The notes: generated by a model from the sequence alone, not told the origin. Positions 11,202-20,219 are shown, counted from the first letter of the stretch. The stretch: 21,459 bases of DNA from Ophiocordyceps camponoti-saundersi (nom. inval.) (GCA_003339415.1 PDHQ01000469.1:1-21459); one strand, 5' to 3'. Translations and numbers: made by a program.

Positions 11202-12046
11202 TAATATTAAATTATATATATTAAAAATTAACTTTAATAATATTTTAAATATTATTAGTTTAAATATATTATTAAGTATTATATAATAAAGCTATAATAT
11301 AATATAAATTTTCTTATTTTATATATAAAAAAAATTATATATTTTATAGCTTATAGGAAAAAATTATATAATTAATTTTTTTATTAAAAATCTTATTTTA
11401 AATAAAGTTAACTTTACCTTAAAAGAAAAGTAGTATAATATTAAGTAAAAAATATATATATTTCCTAATTTTAAAAGTTTATAAATTAAAACTTTATATA
11501 TATTACCCCTTTTCCCTTTTTAATATTAATTAAAGTTTAATAATAATAAAAGCGGAAACGCTAAAAAGTAAATATAATAATATCTCCTTTAACTTTTTTT
11601 AAACTTATTTATAGCTTTACTATAATAATTTAGCTATTTTTTAAAATTAGCTATTATAAAGTTTATTATAAAATAGTAAAACTTTTATATATTTCTTAGC
11701 TATATTAATAAAGCTTTAATTAATTAAATTATTAAGGCTATTTTAATTAATTATAAAAATCTAATTTATAATAATAATAATAGCTAAAAGAATAAGTAAG
11801 CTATATAAACTTTATATTAAACTTAGTTTATATATACTCTTAATACTATAAAGTTTATTTTAGAGGATATAAGCTTCCTAATTATTAGTTATTACCTAAC
11901 TTATTAAATATATAAAATACTAAGTATAAATAAGGTTTAACTTAAAGCTAAGGTAATACTTAAGGGGAGGGTTTTACTCTAAGTTCTCCGGTTTTTCCCC
12001 TTTTTAGAATATATATAGAATAGTTTTAAGCTATATAAGGTATATT
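11202..12046 (+). mobile_element. R1 copy B, segment 3
   Basis: Copy B resumes after copy C and runs to GCTATATAAGGTATATT, where the Gypsy LTR begins. It aligns with about 1320-2177 of copy A. The last five bases, ATATT (12042-12046), form the left target duplication of the retrotransposon. Confidence 0.8.
12042..12046. repeat. Gypsy target-site duplication, left
   Basis: ATATT precedes the 5' LTR and is repeated at 20185-20189 after the 3' LTR. Five bases is the usual duplication size for Ty3/Gypsy integrase. Confidence 0.85.
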
Positions 12047-12607
12047 TATAATAATCTAGGATATAAATACTAGTTAAAAGTACTATTCTTATTATATAAG
12101 TAGTATTTATTATATAAATAGCTTAATAATATAATTTATATAATAAAGAAAAAATACTAGTATCTAGTATTTAAATTATAGCTAAACCTCGGAAAGTTAA
12201 ATACCGGATAATAAGATAAGATAATAAAGATAAGAATAAACGAATAAAATTCCTAGGATAAGAAGAACGGTTAGAGACGGTTAAAAACGGAAAGAAATAT
12301 TAGCTATTATAAATAAAGAATTATCTATTATAATTTATTATTAGCCTGAAAGCTAATAGAATATAATAGAATAAAACAAAGCTATTCTATTCGCTAAGGA
12401 ATATAGTAAATTTAAAATTAAGGGTTAATTTTAAAGTAGGAATTTAATTTTAAAATAAAAGAATATAATAGAAGCAAATAAAATAAGATAAAGCTATTTT
12501 ATTCGCTAGTATATTTATAATATAAAGCTTCTACGGTATTCTATAGCTTTCTAGCTAGCTTATATAATTAGATAGTTTCTTAGAGAAGGAAAACTATAAA
12601 AGGAAGG

Positions 12608-12646
12608 CTTCCTTCCCTCGAAGGGTCTTTCCTTTCCTTCTTCTCT
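12608..12646 (+). promoter_or_regulatory. CT-rich tract in LTR, possible initiator region
   Basis: A pyrimidine-dominated stretch ends at TTCTCT just before the hairpin. Fungal transcripts often begin shortly after CT-rich tracts, so a start near 12645 is plausible. This is inference only; no start site can be proven from sequence. The 3' LTR has the same tract at about 19895-19932. Confidence 0.35.
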
Positions 12647-12684
12647 AAGCTTTTAATCTAAACAATTTATACCTTAAAAGCTTA
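12646..12684 (+). repeat. LTR hairpin (11-bp stem, 17-nt loop)
   Basis: TAAGCTTTTAA (12646-12656) pairs perfectly with TTAAAAGCTTA (12674-12684). The same hairpin persists in the 3' LTR (19932-19942 and 19960-19970) although the loop has mutated. The stem sequence also matches the region just after the 5' LTR (12901-12910). Confidence 0.7.
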
Positions 12685-12898
12685 CTCTCTATAACCTTCC
12701 CCTACCTTATAAGATATTCCTATTTAGGAAGTTTTTACTTATTTATACTTTATAAATTTCCTATTCCGGCTACCTACTGCCCGGTTAAAGTAAGTAAAGC
12801 CCCTTACCTTCTTATTACCCCTTTTCTCTCTTTATCTTTAGAAGCTTAGATTAAGGGCTATAGGTAAGATTAGGTAATTATAGGTACGATCCGTAATA

Positions 12899-12912
12899 CG
12901 TTAAAAGCTTCT
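12899..12912 (+). other. Putative primer-binding site region
   Basis: The bases just inside the 5' LTR are CGTTAAAAGCTT. They do not start with the TGG expected for a tRNA primer. The ten bases TTAAAAGCTT (12901-12910) are complementary to AAGCTTTTAA at 12647-12656, near the proposed transcript start. That would fit self-priming as known for Tf1-like chromoviruses. RIP may also have altered a tRNA site, so confidence is low. Confidence 0.35.
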
Positions 12913-13124
12913 TTACTACTATAATTGCCCTATAGGTACGAAGAATAAGAAGAGAGTATGCTAAAGAATTCCTTTCTTAGAAAAAAAGAAAAAATAGAGA
13001 AAACAGAAAAAATAGAAAAATAGTACTTTTTTAATTATATATATCTCCACGGAAATAAAAGGTAAAAATCTACTTTTTTCTTTCCTAATTAGGAAATAAG
13101 CGGCGCTACCTAGTAGAGTATAAT
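12913..13124 (+). other. Untranslated leader of the retrotransposon
   Basis: There is no conserved coding motif between the LTR and the first Gag-like residues. An ATG at 12958 is in a different frame from Gag and leads nowhere. Confidence 0.5.
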
Positions 13125-13849
13125 ATATCTAATATAACCTCCCCTATACCCCCCTATACTGCTACTAATCCTAGACCTATTATAAATATTAGTAAGGTCC
13201 TAAGACTTAAATACTATAGCGGGAAAGATAACGATTTATAAGCGTTCTTAACTAATATTAGAGCTTATTTTAGGCTCTATTCTTCCGCCTTTTATAATAA
13301 ACTTATAAAGGTAATTTATACTTCTACTTACTTAGAAGGTATAGCTTTAGACTAGTTTAAACCTATACTAAGGAATTATTTAGAACCTACGGATAATAGA
13401 GAAGAAGAAACGGAGCTTATTTTTGCTAGTTTCGATCGATTCGAAGAAAAACTATAGGAAGTTTTCGGCTAGTAAGACGAAGCTAGAACTATAAAGTATA
13501 AATTACGAACCTTATAGCAAAAAGGGGCTACTTCTAGCTACGCTGCTAAATTTAGATAAATAATTAGTAAGTTAGACTAGGAAAACGAAGCCCTTATAGC
13601 TATTTTTTACGAAGGACTAAAAGACGAAGTTAAAGACGAATTATATAAGTAAGACCGGCCCGAAGAATTATCTACTTATATAGCTTCTGCTATTAAAATC
13701 GATAATCGACTTTTCGAAAGAAAATAATAAAAATAAGGAGGTAAAAATACTTCTTCTTATATTAATAAAGGTAATAAAAATATAAGAAAAATTACGCTAA
13801 TCGAGGAGACCTTATAGATTTAGATATAGTATCCTCGAAGCCTATTATC

Positions 13850-13891
13850 TACTTCTTTTATAATAAAGAAGGCTATATTATAAAAAATTAC
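13850..13891 (+). other. Gag zinc knuckle with all four ligands changed to Tyr
   Basis: The 14 codons have the spacing of a CX2CX4HX4C nucleic-acid-binding knuckle, but the four ligand positions read TAC, TAT, TAT and TAC. Each differs from Cys or His codons by one RIP-type transition (TGC or TGT to TAC or TAT, CAT to TAT). Residues between the ligands (for example NKEG) fit the family. Confidence 0.8.
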
Positions 13892-13894
13892 TTT

Positions 13895-15084
13895 AAAAAG
13901 TAGGGAAAAGGAAAAGGAAAAGGAATAGGAAAAATATCTTCTACGAATAGTAAGACGATTAACGTTATTTCTTTTTACCTAGCTACTAATTATAATATGC
14001 TAGGCCTAAATAGGAAGGAACGGAGTGCTATTCGCAGTACGAAATTTAAACTACTAACGAAAAAGGATAATATAAACTAAGAGGCTTACGAATTCTAAGA
14101 AGAATTAAAATAATAGTATAACCTAGAACTTATAGCCGATACGCTATTCCTAGATAGCTAGAATACGGTTAGGAATACGAAGAAGCCTCTAAAGCTTATA
14201 AGCCTTTTAGAAGCTAGCACGGAATTCGATTTCGGAGGAGAATTTTACCCGCTAGGTAAAAATAACCCTTTTAAAACTTATAAGTAGGTTACGGAAGAAT
14301 AGTTTAAAAATAGAAAAGAAGGAATTTAAGGAATTCCTTATTATTCTAACTTACCTAGCTAGTATAGCCCTTCGGAAAGCTCTATTTCGACCTTTAGTCT
14401 TAATAACTATATTAATAACCCTAACGGAATAAGGGAAGATTACGAACCTATCTTAGAAAGAGAGGATAGCCTTATTCCGGAAAATAAAATAAAGAAGGAA
14501 AAAGAAGAATTACCCCTTCTTACGGCAGAATATCTTTATACTATCGAAACTAATAGTAAATAAAAAGACGAAAAAATATAGTATTTTATTAAAATAAAGG
14601 AACTAATTCTAAAGGAATTTAAAAATTAGAAGAATAATAGTTACCTTCCTTATAACGAATTATTTTAGCACTTAAGGTACCTAGAAGAATTTTTTAATAA
14701 GTATAAGTAAGCGTATTATAATCTTAGCTAGTAATTTTACTACGATAAGGACTACGATTTTCACTTACGGGAAAAATAGAACGCTAATTATTACCTATCC
14801 TTACTAACCTTTTATAAGGAAGCTAGCTTTATTAATAAAAGGTTTTTTATTAAAGAAATAGAATTCCTTCTCGATAGGGAAACTAATTATAGGATTCTTA
14901 AGGAAAATAAAGGAAATAACTACGATTTTCGACCCCGAATTCTTAGTATCGAATTAGATACGATTTAGGCTATAATTACCTCTATAAGAGAATTATTAAC
15001 TAAGGGACTTATCGAAAACGGATCCCCTACCGAAGAAAATAGCCCTAAAAGGTAGGATTTTCTAACGTAACTCGAGGAATTTAA
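13895..15084 (+). other. Long Gag extension between zinc knuckle and protease frame
   Basis: About 400 codons in one frame contain only TAA/TAG-type stops and retain strongly coding-like character. It starts with a Gly/Lys-rich stretch (GKGKGKGIGK), continues with acidic and polar sequence, and has a better-ordered last third with YLEEFF, FYYDKDYDFHLREK and FLLDRETNYRILKE (about 14680-14910). I do not recognise the domain. Ty3/Gypsy elements of fungi usually go from knuckle to protease over a much shorter distance. Confidence 0.6.
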
Positions 15085-15091
15085 AAAAAAC
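15085..15091 (+). promoter_or_regulatory. Candidate -1 ribosomal frameshift heptamer A_AAA_AAC
   Basis: The heptamer lies in register with the Gag frame (codons AAA 15086-15088 and AAC 15089-15091). Gag and Pol frames differ by -1, and the Pol frame is open downstream apart from one TAA at 15094 that could be a former CAA. A_AAA_AAC is a classic slippery sequence of retroviruses and retrotransposons. A downstream RNA structure was not verified. Confidence 0.5.
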
Positions 15092-15207
15092 CTTAAGGGA
15101 AAAGGGAAAGCCTCTATTTAAGAAGGGTAAATAAAAGTATAACTAATAAGAATAAGGATTTTAGTAAGGATTTAGGAACGGAAAGGCGTTATTATAACTA
15201 TCCTAAA

Positions 15208-15600
15208 TTGCAAAATATTAATACTATTACTATTAAAACCGATAGTACTAAAATCCTTATTTCTAAACTAACCTTTACTTTAAGATATAAAGGAAAAGAA
15301 GTAACTGCCTTTATAGATAGCGGAGCCGCTAGTAATTATATTTTACTTATAGCTATAAAACGTCTAAACTTAAGCTATATAAGAAAGAAAACGCTTAGTA
15401 TAGTAAAAAACGCCGAAGGATTTAATTTTTAGTTTAATAAGGGATTAATTTTATACGAAACTAATTACTTCGAATTTAAAATAGGACCTTATACCTTTAC
15501 TAATACCTTTAATATTTTTAAAATAGTAGAATATAATATAATATTAGGTTATCCTTTTCTTTATAAATATAATCCGCAAATTAACTAGAAAACCGGCTAA
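15208..15600 (+). other. Retropepsin-like aspartic protease domain
   Basis: This cleaves the polyprotein. FIDSGAASNY carries the catalytic Asp (15316-15318), and ILGYPFL with NPQIN (15541-15585) matches the second conserved part of the fold. The 74-codon open stretch to 15432 is a surviving fragment, not a separate gene; its first codon is TTG inside the polyprotein. Confidence 0.88.
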
Positions 15601-16149
15601 GTTAAATTTATAAACGATTATTTAATATCTAGTACTTCTAATAGTAATATTAGTAAAGATAATCGAACGGATTCTAAAAGGAAAAATAAACCGAGAAGGT
15701 ATAATTATAATAATAGTAAGAAGCTTTATTATAAGATTTCTAGAAATACTAATAGAAGTAAGTTAAGCGTAAAAAATAAGTAATCTAAATTTGTAAAAAA
15801 CGATTACTATAAGAATAGACGATCGAATATAAATAGTTATAATAAAAGTCGACCTTATTATAATTATACGAATAGAAAAGAAAATACTAGGTTTAATAAC
15901 GCCCTAGGAAATCTTTATAAAGGATTTAGCTCGAGAAATTTTAAAGAGGCGAGAAGCCTAAATAACGAAAATAGTTCGATTAAGGAAATTAAAGAAAGGA
16001 AAAACTTCTTTAATAATAATTAGAAATTTACTATAAGAAATAAATATAATTATTATAAGCAAAAACCTTATAATAAAGCTAAAAGTAATAAAATCTATAG
16101 TAAAACGCCTTATACTACTACGATAGCTGCTATTTCTAGCGTAGATTTT

Positions 16150-16900
16150 AAGGAAAAAATAGCTTCTTATTCTAAAGAAAAATTAGAACGCTATAAATTA
16201 ATACCTAAGGAAATTCTAGAAGAATTCTTAGATATATTTAAAAAACCCCCGGATAATACCTTACCTAAAAGAAGCCTATAAGATTACGAAATTAAATTAA
16301 AGCCTAATTCGAAACCGCGATTTATATAAATTTATAATAGTAACGAAAAATAACTATAAGTATTAAAGGAATATCTAGAAGAATAAATTAAAAAGGGATA
16401 TATAAGACCTTCTAAAAGCCCTTATAGAGCTCTCGTTATATTTGCTAATAAATCGGGTAAAGAAAAAGATAAATTAAGACTTATAATTAATTATTAAAAA
16501 TTAAATAATAATATTATTAAAGATAGAACGCCGATACTTTTAATTATAGAACTAAAAGATAGATTAAGCTAGAAATAGTATTTTACTAAGCTAGATTTAA
16601 AATTAGCTTATTACTAAATATAAATAGCGGAAGGAGATAAATATAAAATAGCTTTCGGAATTAGATACGGAAACTACGAATATTTAGTATTACCCTTAGG
16701 ACTATATAATAGCCCCGCTACCTTTTAAAAACGTATAAATTATATTCTAAAAGATTATTTAGATATATTTACTATAGCTTATTTAGACGATATTATTATA
16801 TTTTTAGATACCTTAGAAGAATATAAAATTTAATTAAAAAAGGTATTAGAAGCTTTACGGAAAGCCGAATTATATATTAATCTTAAGAAATGCGAATTCT
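16150..16900 (+). other. Reverse transcriptase domain
   Basis: The translation shows SKSPYRAL, KLRLIINY, FTKLDLKLAYY, YKIAFGIRYGNYEYLVLPLGL, NSPATF and AYLDDIIIF in the correct order for a Ty3/Gypsy enzyme. The catalytic YLDD (16780-16791) is intact. The first catalytic Asp, in KLDL, is also intact. Several TAA/TAG codons replace expected Gln or Trp positions, for example after NSPATF. Confidence 0.93.
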
Positions 16901-17199
16901 TTTCTAAAAAAGTTAAATTTCTAAGTACTATTATAACCCTTTATAATATTAAAATAAACCTTAGCAAATTAGAACCTTTAAAAGACTAGCTTATACCTAA
17001 ATCGATTAAAAATATATAGTAATTTATAGGTTACTATAATTATTATAGAAGGTTTATTAAAGACTTTTTTAATATAATTATTCCTATATTAATAGTAATA
17101 AAACTAGCTAAAAAAGAACCTTTTAAATAGACCGAAGAAGCTAATATAGCTTTTAATTCCCTTAAAGAAAAGCTAATCTTAGTACCTATATTAATAGCT

Positions 17200-17590
17200 T
17201 ATAATTCGAAATAGCTTTTAATTTTAGAAACCGACGCTTCGAATTACGCTATAGGAGCCTAATTAAGCTAGGAAAATAATACTATATTATACCTTATAGC
17301 TTTCTATTCTAAAAAGCTAGTAGATTCGGAAATTAACTATCTTATCTACGATAAAGAATTTTTAGCTATTATTAAAGCGATTAAAGAATTTAAGTACTAT
17401 ATATTAGGAAACGAATTTAAATTAAAGATTTATACCGACTATAAAAATATAAGCTATTTTAGTACGAGTTAAACCTTAAATAGCCGATAAATTAGGTAGG
17501 CTAAATTCCTTACCGATTATAATTATAAAATTATATATAAAAAAGGAAGTGAGAATAAAAGAGCTAATATTATTAGTAGAAAACCTAATT
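17200..17590 (+). other. RNase H domain
   Basis: This removes the RNA strand of the hybrid. LETDASNYAIGA (Asp codon 17233-17235), YDKEFLAIIKAIKEFKYYI and IYTDYKN follow each other as in Ty3/Gypsy elements, then a linker with FLTDYNYKIIYKKGSEN leads towards integrase. Confidence 0.88.
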
Positions 17591-17789
17591 TAGATACCGG
17601 TATAATACCTATAACGACTAATTTCCTTAAAATAAATAACGAAGGAAATTTAGAATAAAATACCTTAAACGCTATATTTAAGGTAGAAGCTAATAATTCT
17701 ATATTAAAATAAATAAAAGAAGCCTATAAAGATACTAATTTTAAGGATTATAAAGATATTAAGTAGATAGATAACTTAGCTTATTTAAA

Positions 17790-18600
17790 AGAGAAGTTAT
17801 TTATACCTCCGAATATAGTAGAAACTATAGTTAAAGAATTCCACGAATTACCTATTTACGGCTATTAAGGAATATAAAAAACTTATAATAGAATTAAAGC
17901 CTATTATAATATAAAAAACCTTAAAAAAGCTATTATTAAAGTTATTAAAAACTATAATATTTATAATAAATCTAAAGCCTTAAGATATAAACTTTACGGA
18001 TTTTTATAACTTATAATAGTTACTAAATAACCCTAGGAAAATATAGCTATAGATTTTATAGTTAAATTACCCTTATCGGTAAACCCTATAACTAATACGG
18101 AATATAATTCTATTCTAGTTATAACCGATAGATTAACTAAATACGGCTATTTTATACTTACGATAAAGGCTTTATCTACTAAAAAATTAAGCTATTTATT
18201 CTTAAGAATAATAGTAGTAGATAGAGGCCTACCTAAAGTTATTATAAGTAATAGAGACCTTAAGTTTAACTCTAAATTCTAGACTAGCCTTATATCTAGG
18301 CTAGGAACTAAGTATAAATTAAATACTATTTTTTACCCGGAAACTAACGGGGCTACGGAACGCCTAAATTAAACTTTAAAATAATACCTTAAAGCCTATA
18401 TTAATTACGAATAAGATAACTAGGTAATAAACCTACTTATAGCTTAGTTAGCTTATAATACCGCCGAATCGGAATCTATTAAAATAACGCCCGCTATAGC
18501 GAATTACGAATTTAACCCGGAAGCCTATAAACTAAGCTTATTAGATAAAACTAATAACGAAAAAGCTATTCTAAATACTAAATAGCTTAAATCTTTATAT
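17790..18600 (+). other. Integrase domain with damaged zinc and catalytic residues
   Basis: The N-terminal HHCC finger keeps its first His (17842-17844), but the second His (17863-17865) and both Cys (17953-17955, 17962-17964) read TAT. The catalytic core has DFIVKLPLS (first Asp 18052-18054), IISNRD where the second catalytic Asp reads AAT (18250-18252), and ATERLN with the Glu kept (18358-18360). Each change is a single RIP-type transition. Confidence 0.9.
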
Positions 18601-18928
18601 TCTTATATAAAATTAGAATTAGATTTTATAGCTAAAAGAATTAGTTATTATTATAATAAGAAACGCGAAATAGAACCCTTATTTAATAAAAACGATAAAG
18701 TTTATTTATTAAAGAAAAATATAGAAATAAAACGGCCTAATTAGTTCTTAGAATTTAAAAAATTAGGACCTTTCCTTATAAAAGAAAAGCTAAATAACCT
18801 TAATTATAAGCTTAAAACTTCCTAAAGGAATATTTATTTATTTAGTATTTTATATTTCCTTACTAGAAAAAGCATCTAAAGATACTAAATTAAAAGAAAA
18901 TATCGAAACTACGGTATTAGAAAAAAAA

Positions 18929-19090
18929 TACGAACCTAAAGCTATTATAGATAAAAAGATAGAAGAAGGTATAGTATATTATCTAATAAAATAGAAGGGA
19001 TACCCTTCTAAAGAAAATACCTAGGAACCTGCTAAATACCTAACTAAGGCACCTAAACTTATTAAAAAATTTAATAAAAATAAAGAAAAA
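18929..19090 (+). other. C-terminal chromodomain of integrase
   Basis: In the frame of 18929 the translation has YEPKAIID, YYLIK, a stop at a usual Trp position, KGYPSKENT, another stop at a usual Trp position, and EPAKYL. This is the chromodomain pattern in which aromatic residues bind methylated histone tails. Both Trp codons appear lost to TAG. Confidence 0.85.
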
Positions 19091-19099
19091 TACTTTTAA

Positions 19100-19319
19100 T
19101 AAGAAGTTTTTAAGATTAAAAACCTTAGAAAGGGGAACGTTACGAATAATATAATAATAGGAACCTTATATAAAATTTAATTAATTATTTTTACCTTATT
19201 AAGTTTTTTCGAAATACTTTTTCTTTTCTTATAAGAATAAAAATAACTAATTAACTAACTAACTATTATTTATACTATATATTATTCTTCTATAATAAAG
19301 TTTATAAAGTTATAAACTA
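19100..19319 (+). other. 3' non-coding segment before the 3' LTR
   Basis: It contains a first copy of the polypurine-tract motif at 19126-19140, a T-rich stretch at about 19187-19228, and a short TAAC repeat at about 19244-19265. No coding motif is seen. Confidence 0.6.
19126..19140 (+). repeat. Upstream duplicate of the polypurine-tract motif
   Basis: TAGAAAGGGGAACGT here is identical to 19320-19334, 194 bp upstream of the one adjoining the 3' LTR. It could be a second plus-strand primer site or a relic of an internal duplication. Confidence 0.7.
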
Positions 19320-19333
19320 TAGAAAGGGGAACG
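19320..19333 (+). other. Polypurine tract (plus-strand primer)
   Basis: The purine run AGAAAGGGGAA ends three bases before the 3' LTR at 19334. In LTR elements this RNA segment resists RNase H and primes second-strand DNA synthesis. Its position helps to fix the LTR start. Confidence 0.8.
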
Positions 19334-20184
19334 TATAATAATCTAAGATATAAATACTAATTAAAAGTACTATTCTTATTATATAAGTAATATTTATTAT
19401 ATAAATAGCTTAATAATATAATTTATATAATAAAGAAAAAATACTAATATTTAATATTTAAATTACGGCTAAACCTCGGGAGGTTAAATACCGGATAATA
19501 AGATAAGATAATAAAGATAAGAATAACGAATAAAATTCCTAAGATAAGAAGAACGGTTAGAGACGGTTAAAAACGGAAAGAAATATTAGTTATTATAAAT
19601 AAAGAATTATCTATTATAATTTATTATTAGCCTAGAAGCTAATAGAATATAATAGAATAGAATAAAGCTATTCTATTCGCTAAGGAATATAGTAGATTTA
19701 AAATTAAGGGTTAATTTTAAAGTAGGAATTTAATTTTAAAGTAAAAGAATACGATAAAAGCAAATAGAATAAGATAAAGCTATTTTATTCGCTAGTATAT
19801 TTATAATATAAAGCTTTTACGGTATTCTATAGCTTTCTAGCTAGCTTATATAATTAGATAGTTTCTTAAAAAAGGAAAACTATAAAAGGAAAGCTTCCTT
19901 CCCTCGAAGGGTCTTTCCTTTTCTTCTTCTCTAAGCTTTTAATCTAAATAATTTGCACCTTAAAAGCTTACTCTTTATAACCTTCCCCTGCCTTATAAGA
20001 TATTCCTATTTAGGAAGTTCTTACTTATTTATACTTTATGAATTTCCTATTCCGGCTACCTACTGCCTAGTTAAAGTAAGTAAAGCCCCTTACCTTCTTA
20101 TTACCCCTTTTCTCTCTTTATTTTTAGAAGCTTAGATTAAGGGCTACGGGTAAGATTAGGTAATTACGGGTACGATCCGTAATA
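19334..20184 (+). repeat. 3' LTR (851 bp)
   Basis: It matches the 5' LTR throughout, differing almost only by C/T and G/A changes and one single-base indel. A 60-codon open stretch at 19953-20135 falls inside it and is interrupted in the 5' LTR, so it is not a gene. Confidence 0.93.
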
Positions 20185-20189
20185 ATATT
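20185..20189. repeat. Gypsy target-site duplication, right
   Basis: ATATT follows the 3' LTR and pairs with 12042-12046. Confidence 0.85.
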
Positions 20190-20207
20190 AGTATATTAAT
20201 ATTATTA
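20185..20207 (+). mobile_element. R1 copy B, segment 4 (3' tail)
   Basis: Joined to the end of segment 3 and counting one ATATT, this matches the copy A tail with one A/G difference, including the ATT repeats. Copy B then totals about 1858 bp. Confidence 0.8.
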
Positions 20208-20219
20208 TAATATAAGTTA
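20208..20219. repeat. Target-site duplication of R1 copy B, right
   Basis: TAATATAAGTTA is an exact match of 6431-6442 and marks the end of the whole nested stack. Confidence 0.8.

Larger units (their letters stand above)
12047..12898 (+). repeat. 5' LTR (852 bp)
   Basis: The limits come from comparison with 19334-20184: shared sequence starts TATAATAATCT and ends CCGTAATA. Differences that I read are nearly all C/T or G/A. One single-base indel sits in an A run near 12238. A telling pair is CCTGAAAGC (12355 region) against CCTAGAAGC in the 3' LTR, as if different Gs of one TGG were mutated in each copy. The LTR contains a CT-rich tract and a hairpin, annotated separately. Confidence 0.93.
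13125..15119 (+). pseudogene. gag: Gag polyprotein, broken (capsid-like domain, zinc knuckle, long C-terminal extension)
   Basis: Gag forms the particle that packages the element RNA. In the frame of 13170 the translation contains AFLTNIRAYF, YLEGIALD, FDRFEEKL, YAAKFR and FYEGLKDEVKDELY, which is the pattern of the retrotransposon Gag family. Many TAA/TAG stops interrupt it, at sites typical of former Gln or Trp codons. After about 13787 the reading moves to the frame of 13808, which a single missing A in the run at 13787-13791 would explain. The zinc knuckle is at 13850-13891, and a further 400 or so codons continue in this frame to about 15119. ATA codons at 13125 and 13134 may be former ATG starts; the true start is uncertain. 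Confidence 0.88.
15092..19099 (+). pseudogene. pol: Pol polyprotein, broken (PR, RT, RNase H, IN, chromodomain)
   Basis: Pol carries the enzymes for copying the RNA and inserting the DNA. In the frame of 15208 the domains run: protease (DSG at 15316-15324), reverse transcriptase (YLDD at 16780-16791), RNase H (TDAS near 17230), integrase (17800 to about 18600). One extra A in the run 18814-18817 then shifts to the frame of 18818, which carries a linker with SLLEKA and a chromodomain (18929 to about 19080), ending at TAA 19097-19099. Stops are numerous and are TAA or TAG in the parts I translated; TGA is absent there. The longest uninterrupted stretch is 15208-15432. A basic Asn/Lys/Ser/Tyr-rich linker of about 170 codons separates protease from reverse transcriptase. 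Confidence 0.93.
12047..20184 (+). mobile_element. Ty3/Gypsy (chromovirus-type) LTR retrotransposon, RIP-inactivated
   Basis: An 8138-bp element with 852 and 851 bp LTRs. The order is Gag, protease, reverse transcriptase, RNase H, integrase, chromodomain, polypurine tract. Integrase following RNase H defines Ty3/Gypsy, and the C-terminal chromodomain marks the chromovirus branch, whose integrases are guided to modified histones. The LTR ends read TA...TA where TG...CA is expected, consistent with RIP. The target duplication is ATATT (12042-12046 and 20185-20189). The element sits near the 3' end of R1 copy B. Removing it restores a sequence matching the copy A tail. All reading frames carry many TAA/TAG stops. 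Confidence 0.95.

Noticed and set aside
12958..12990. ATG at 12958 as the Gag start
   Set aside because: It is in a different frame from the conserved Gag residues and soon meets stops.
15208..15432. Stand-alone 74-residue gene
   Set aside because: It is the protease part of Pol between two RIP-made stops; the first codon is TTG inside the polyprotein and the frame continues on both sides.
19953..20135. 60-codon open stretch that could be called a small hydrophobic protein
   Set aside because: It lies wholly in the 3' LTR, starts with TTG, and the matching part of the 5' LTR does not preserve that start. No family resemblance.
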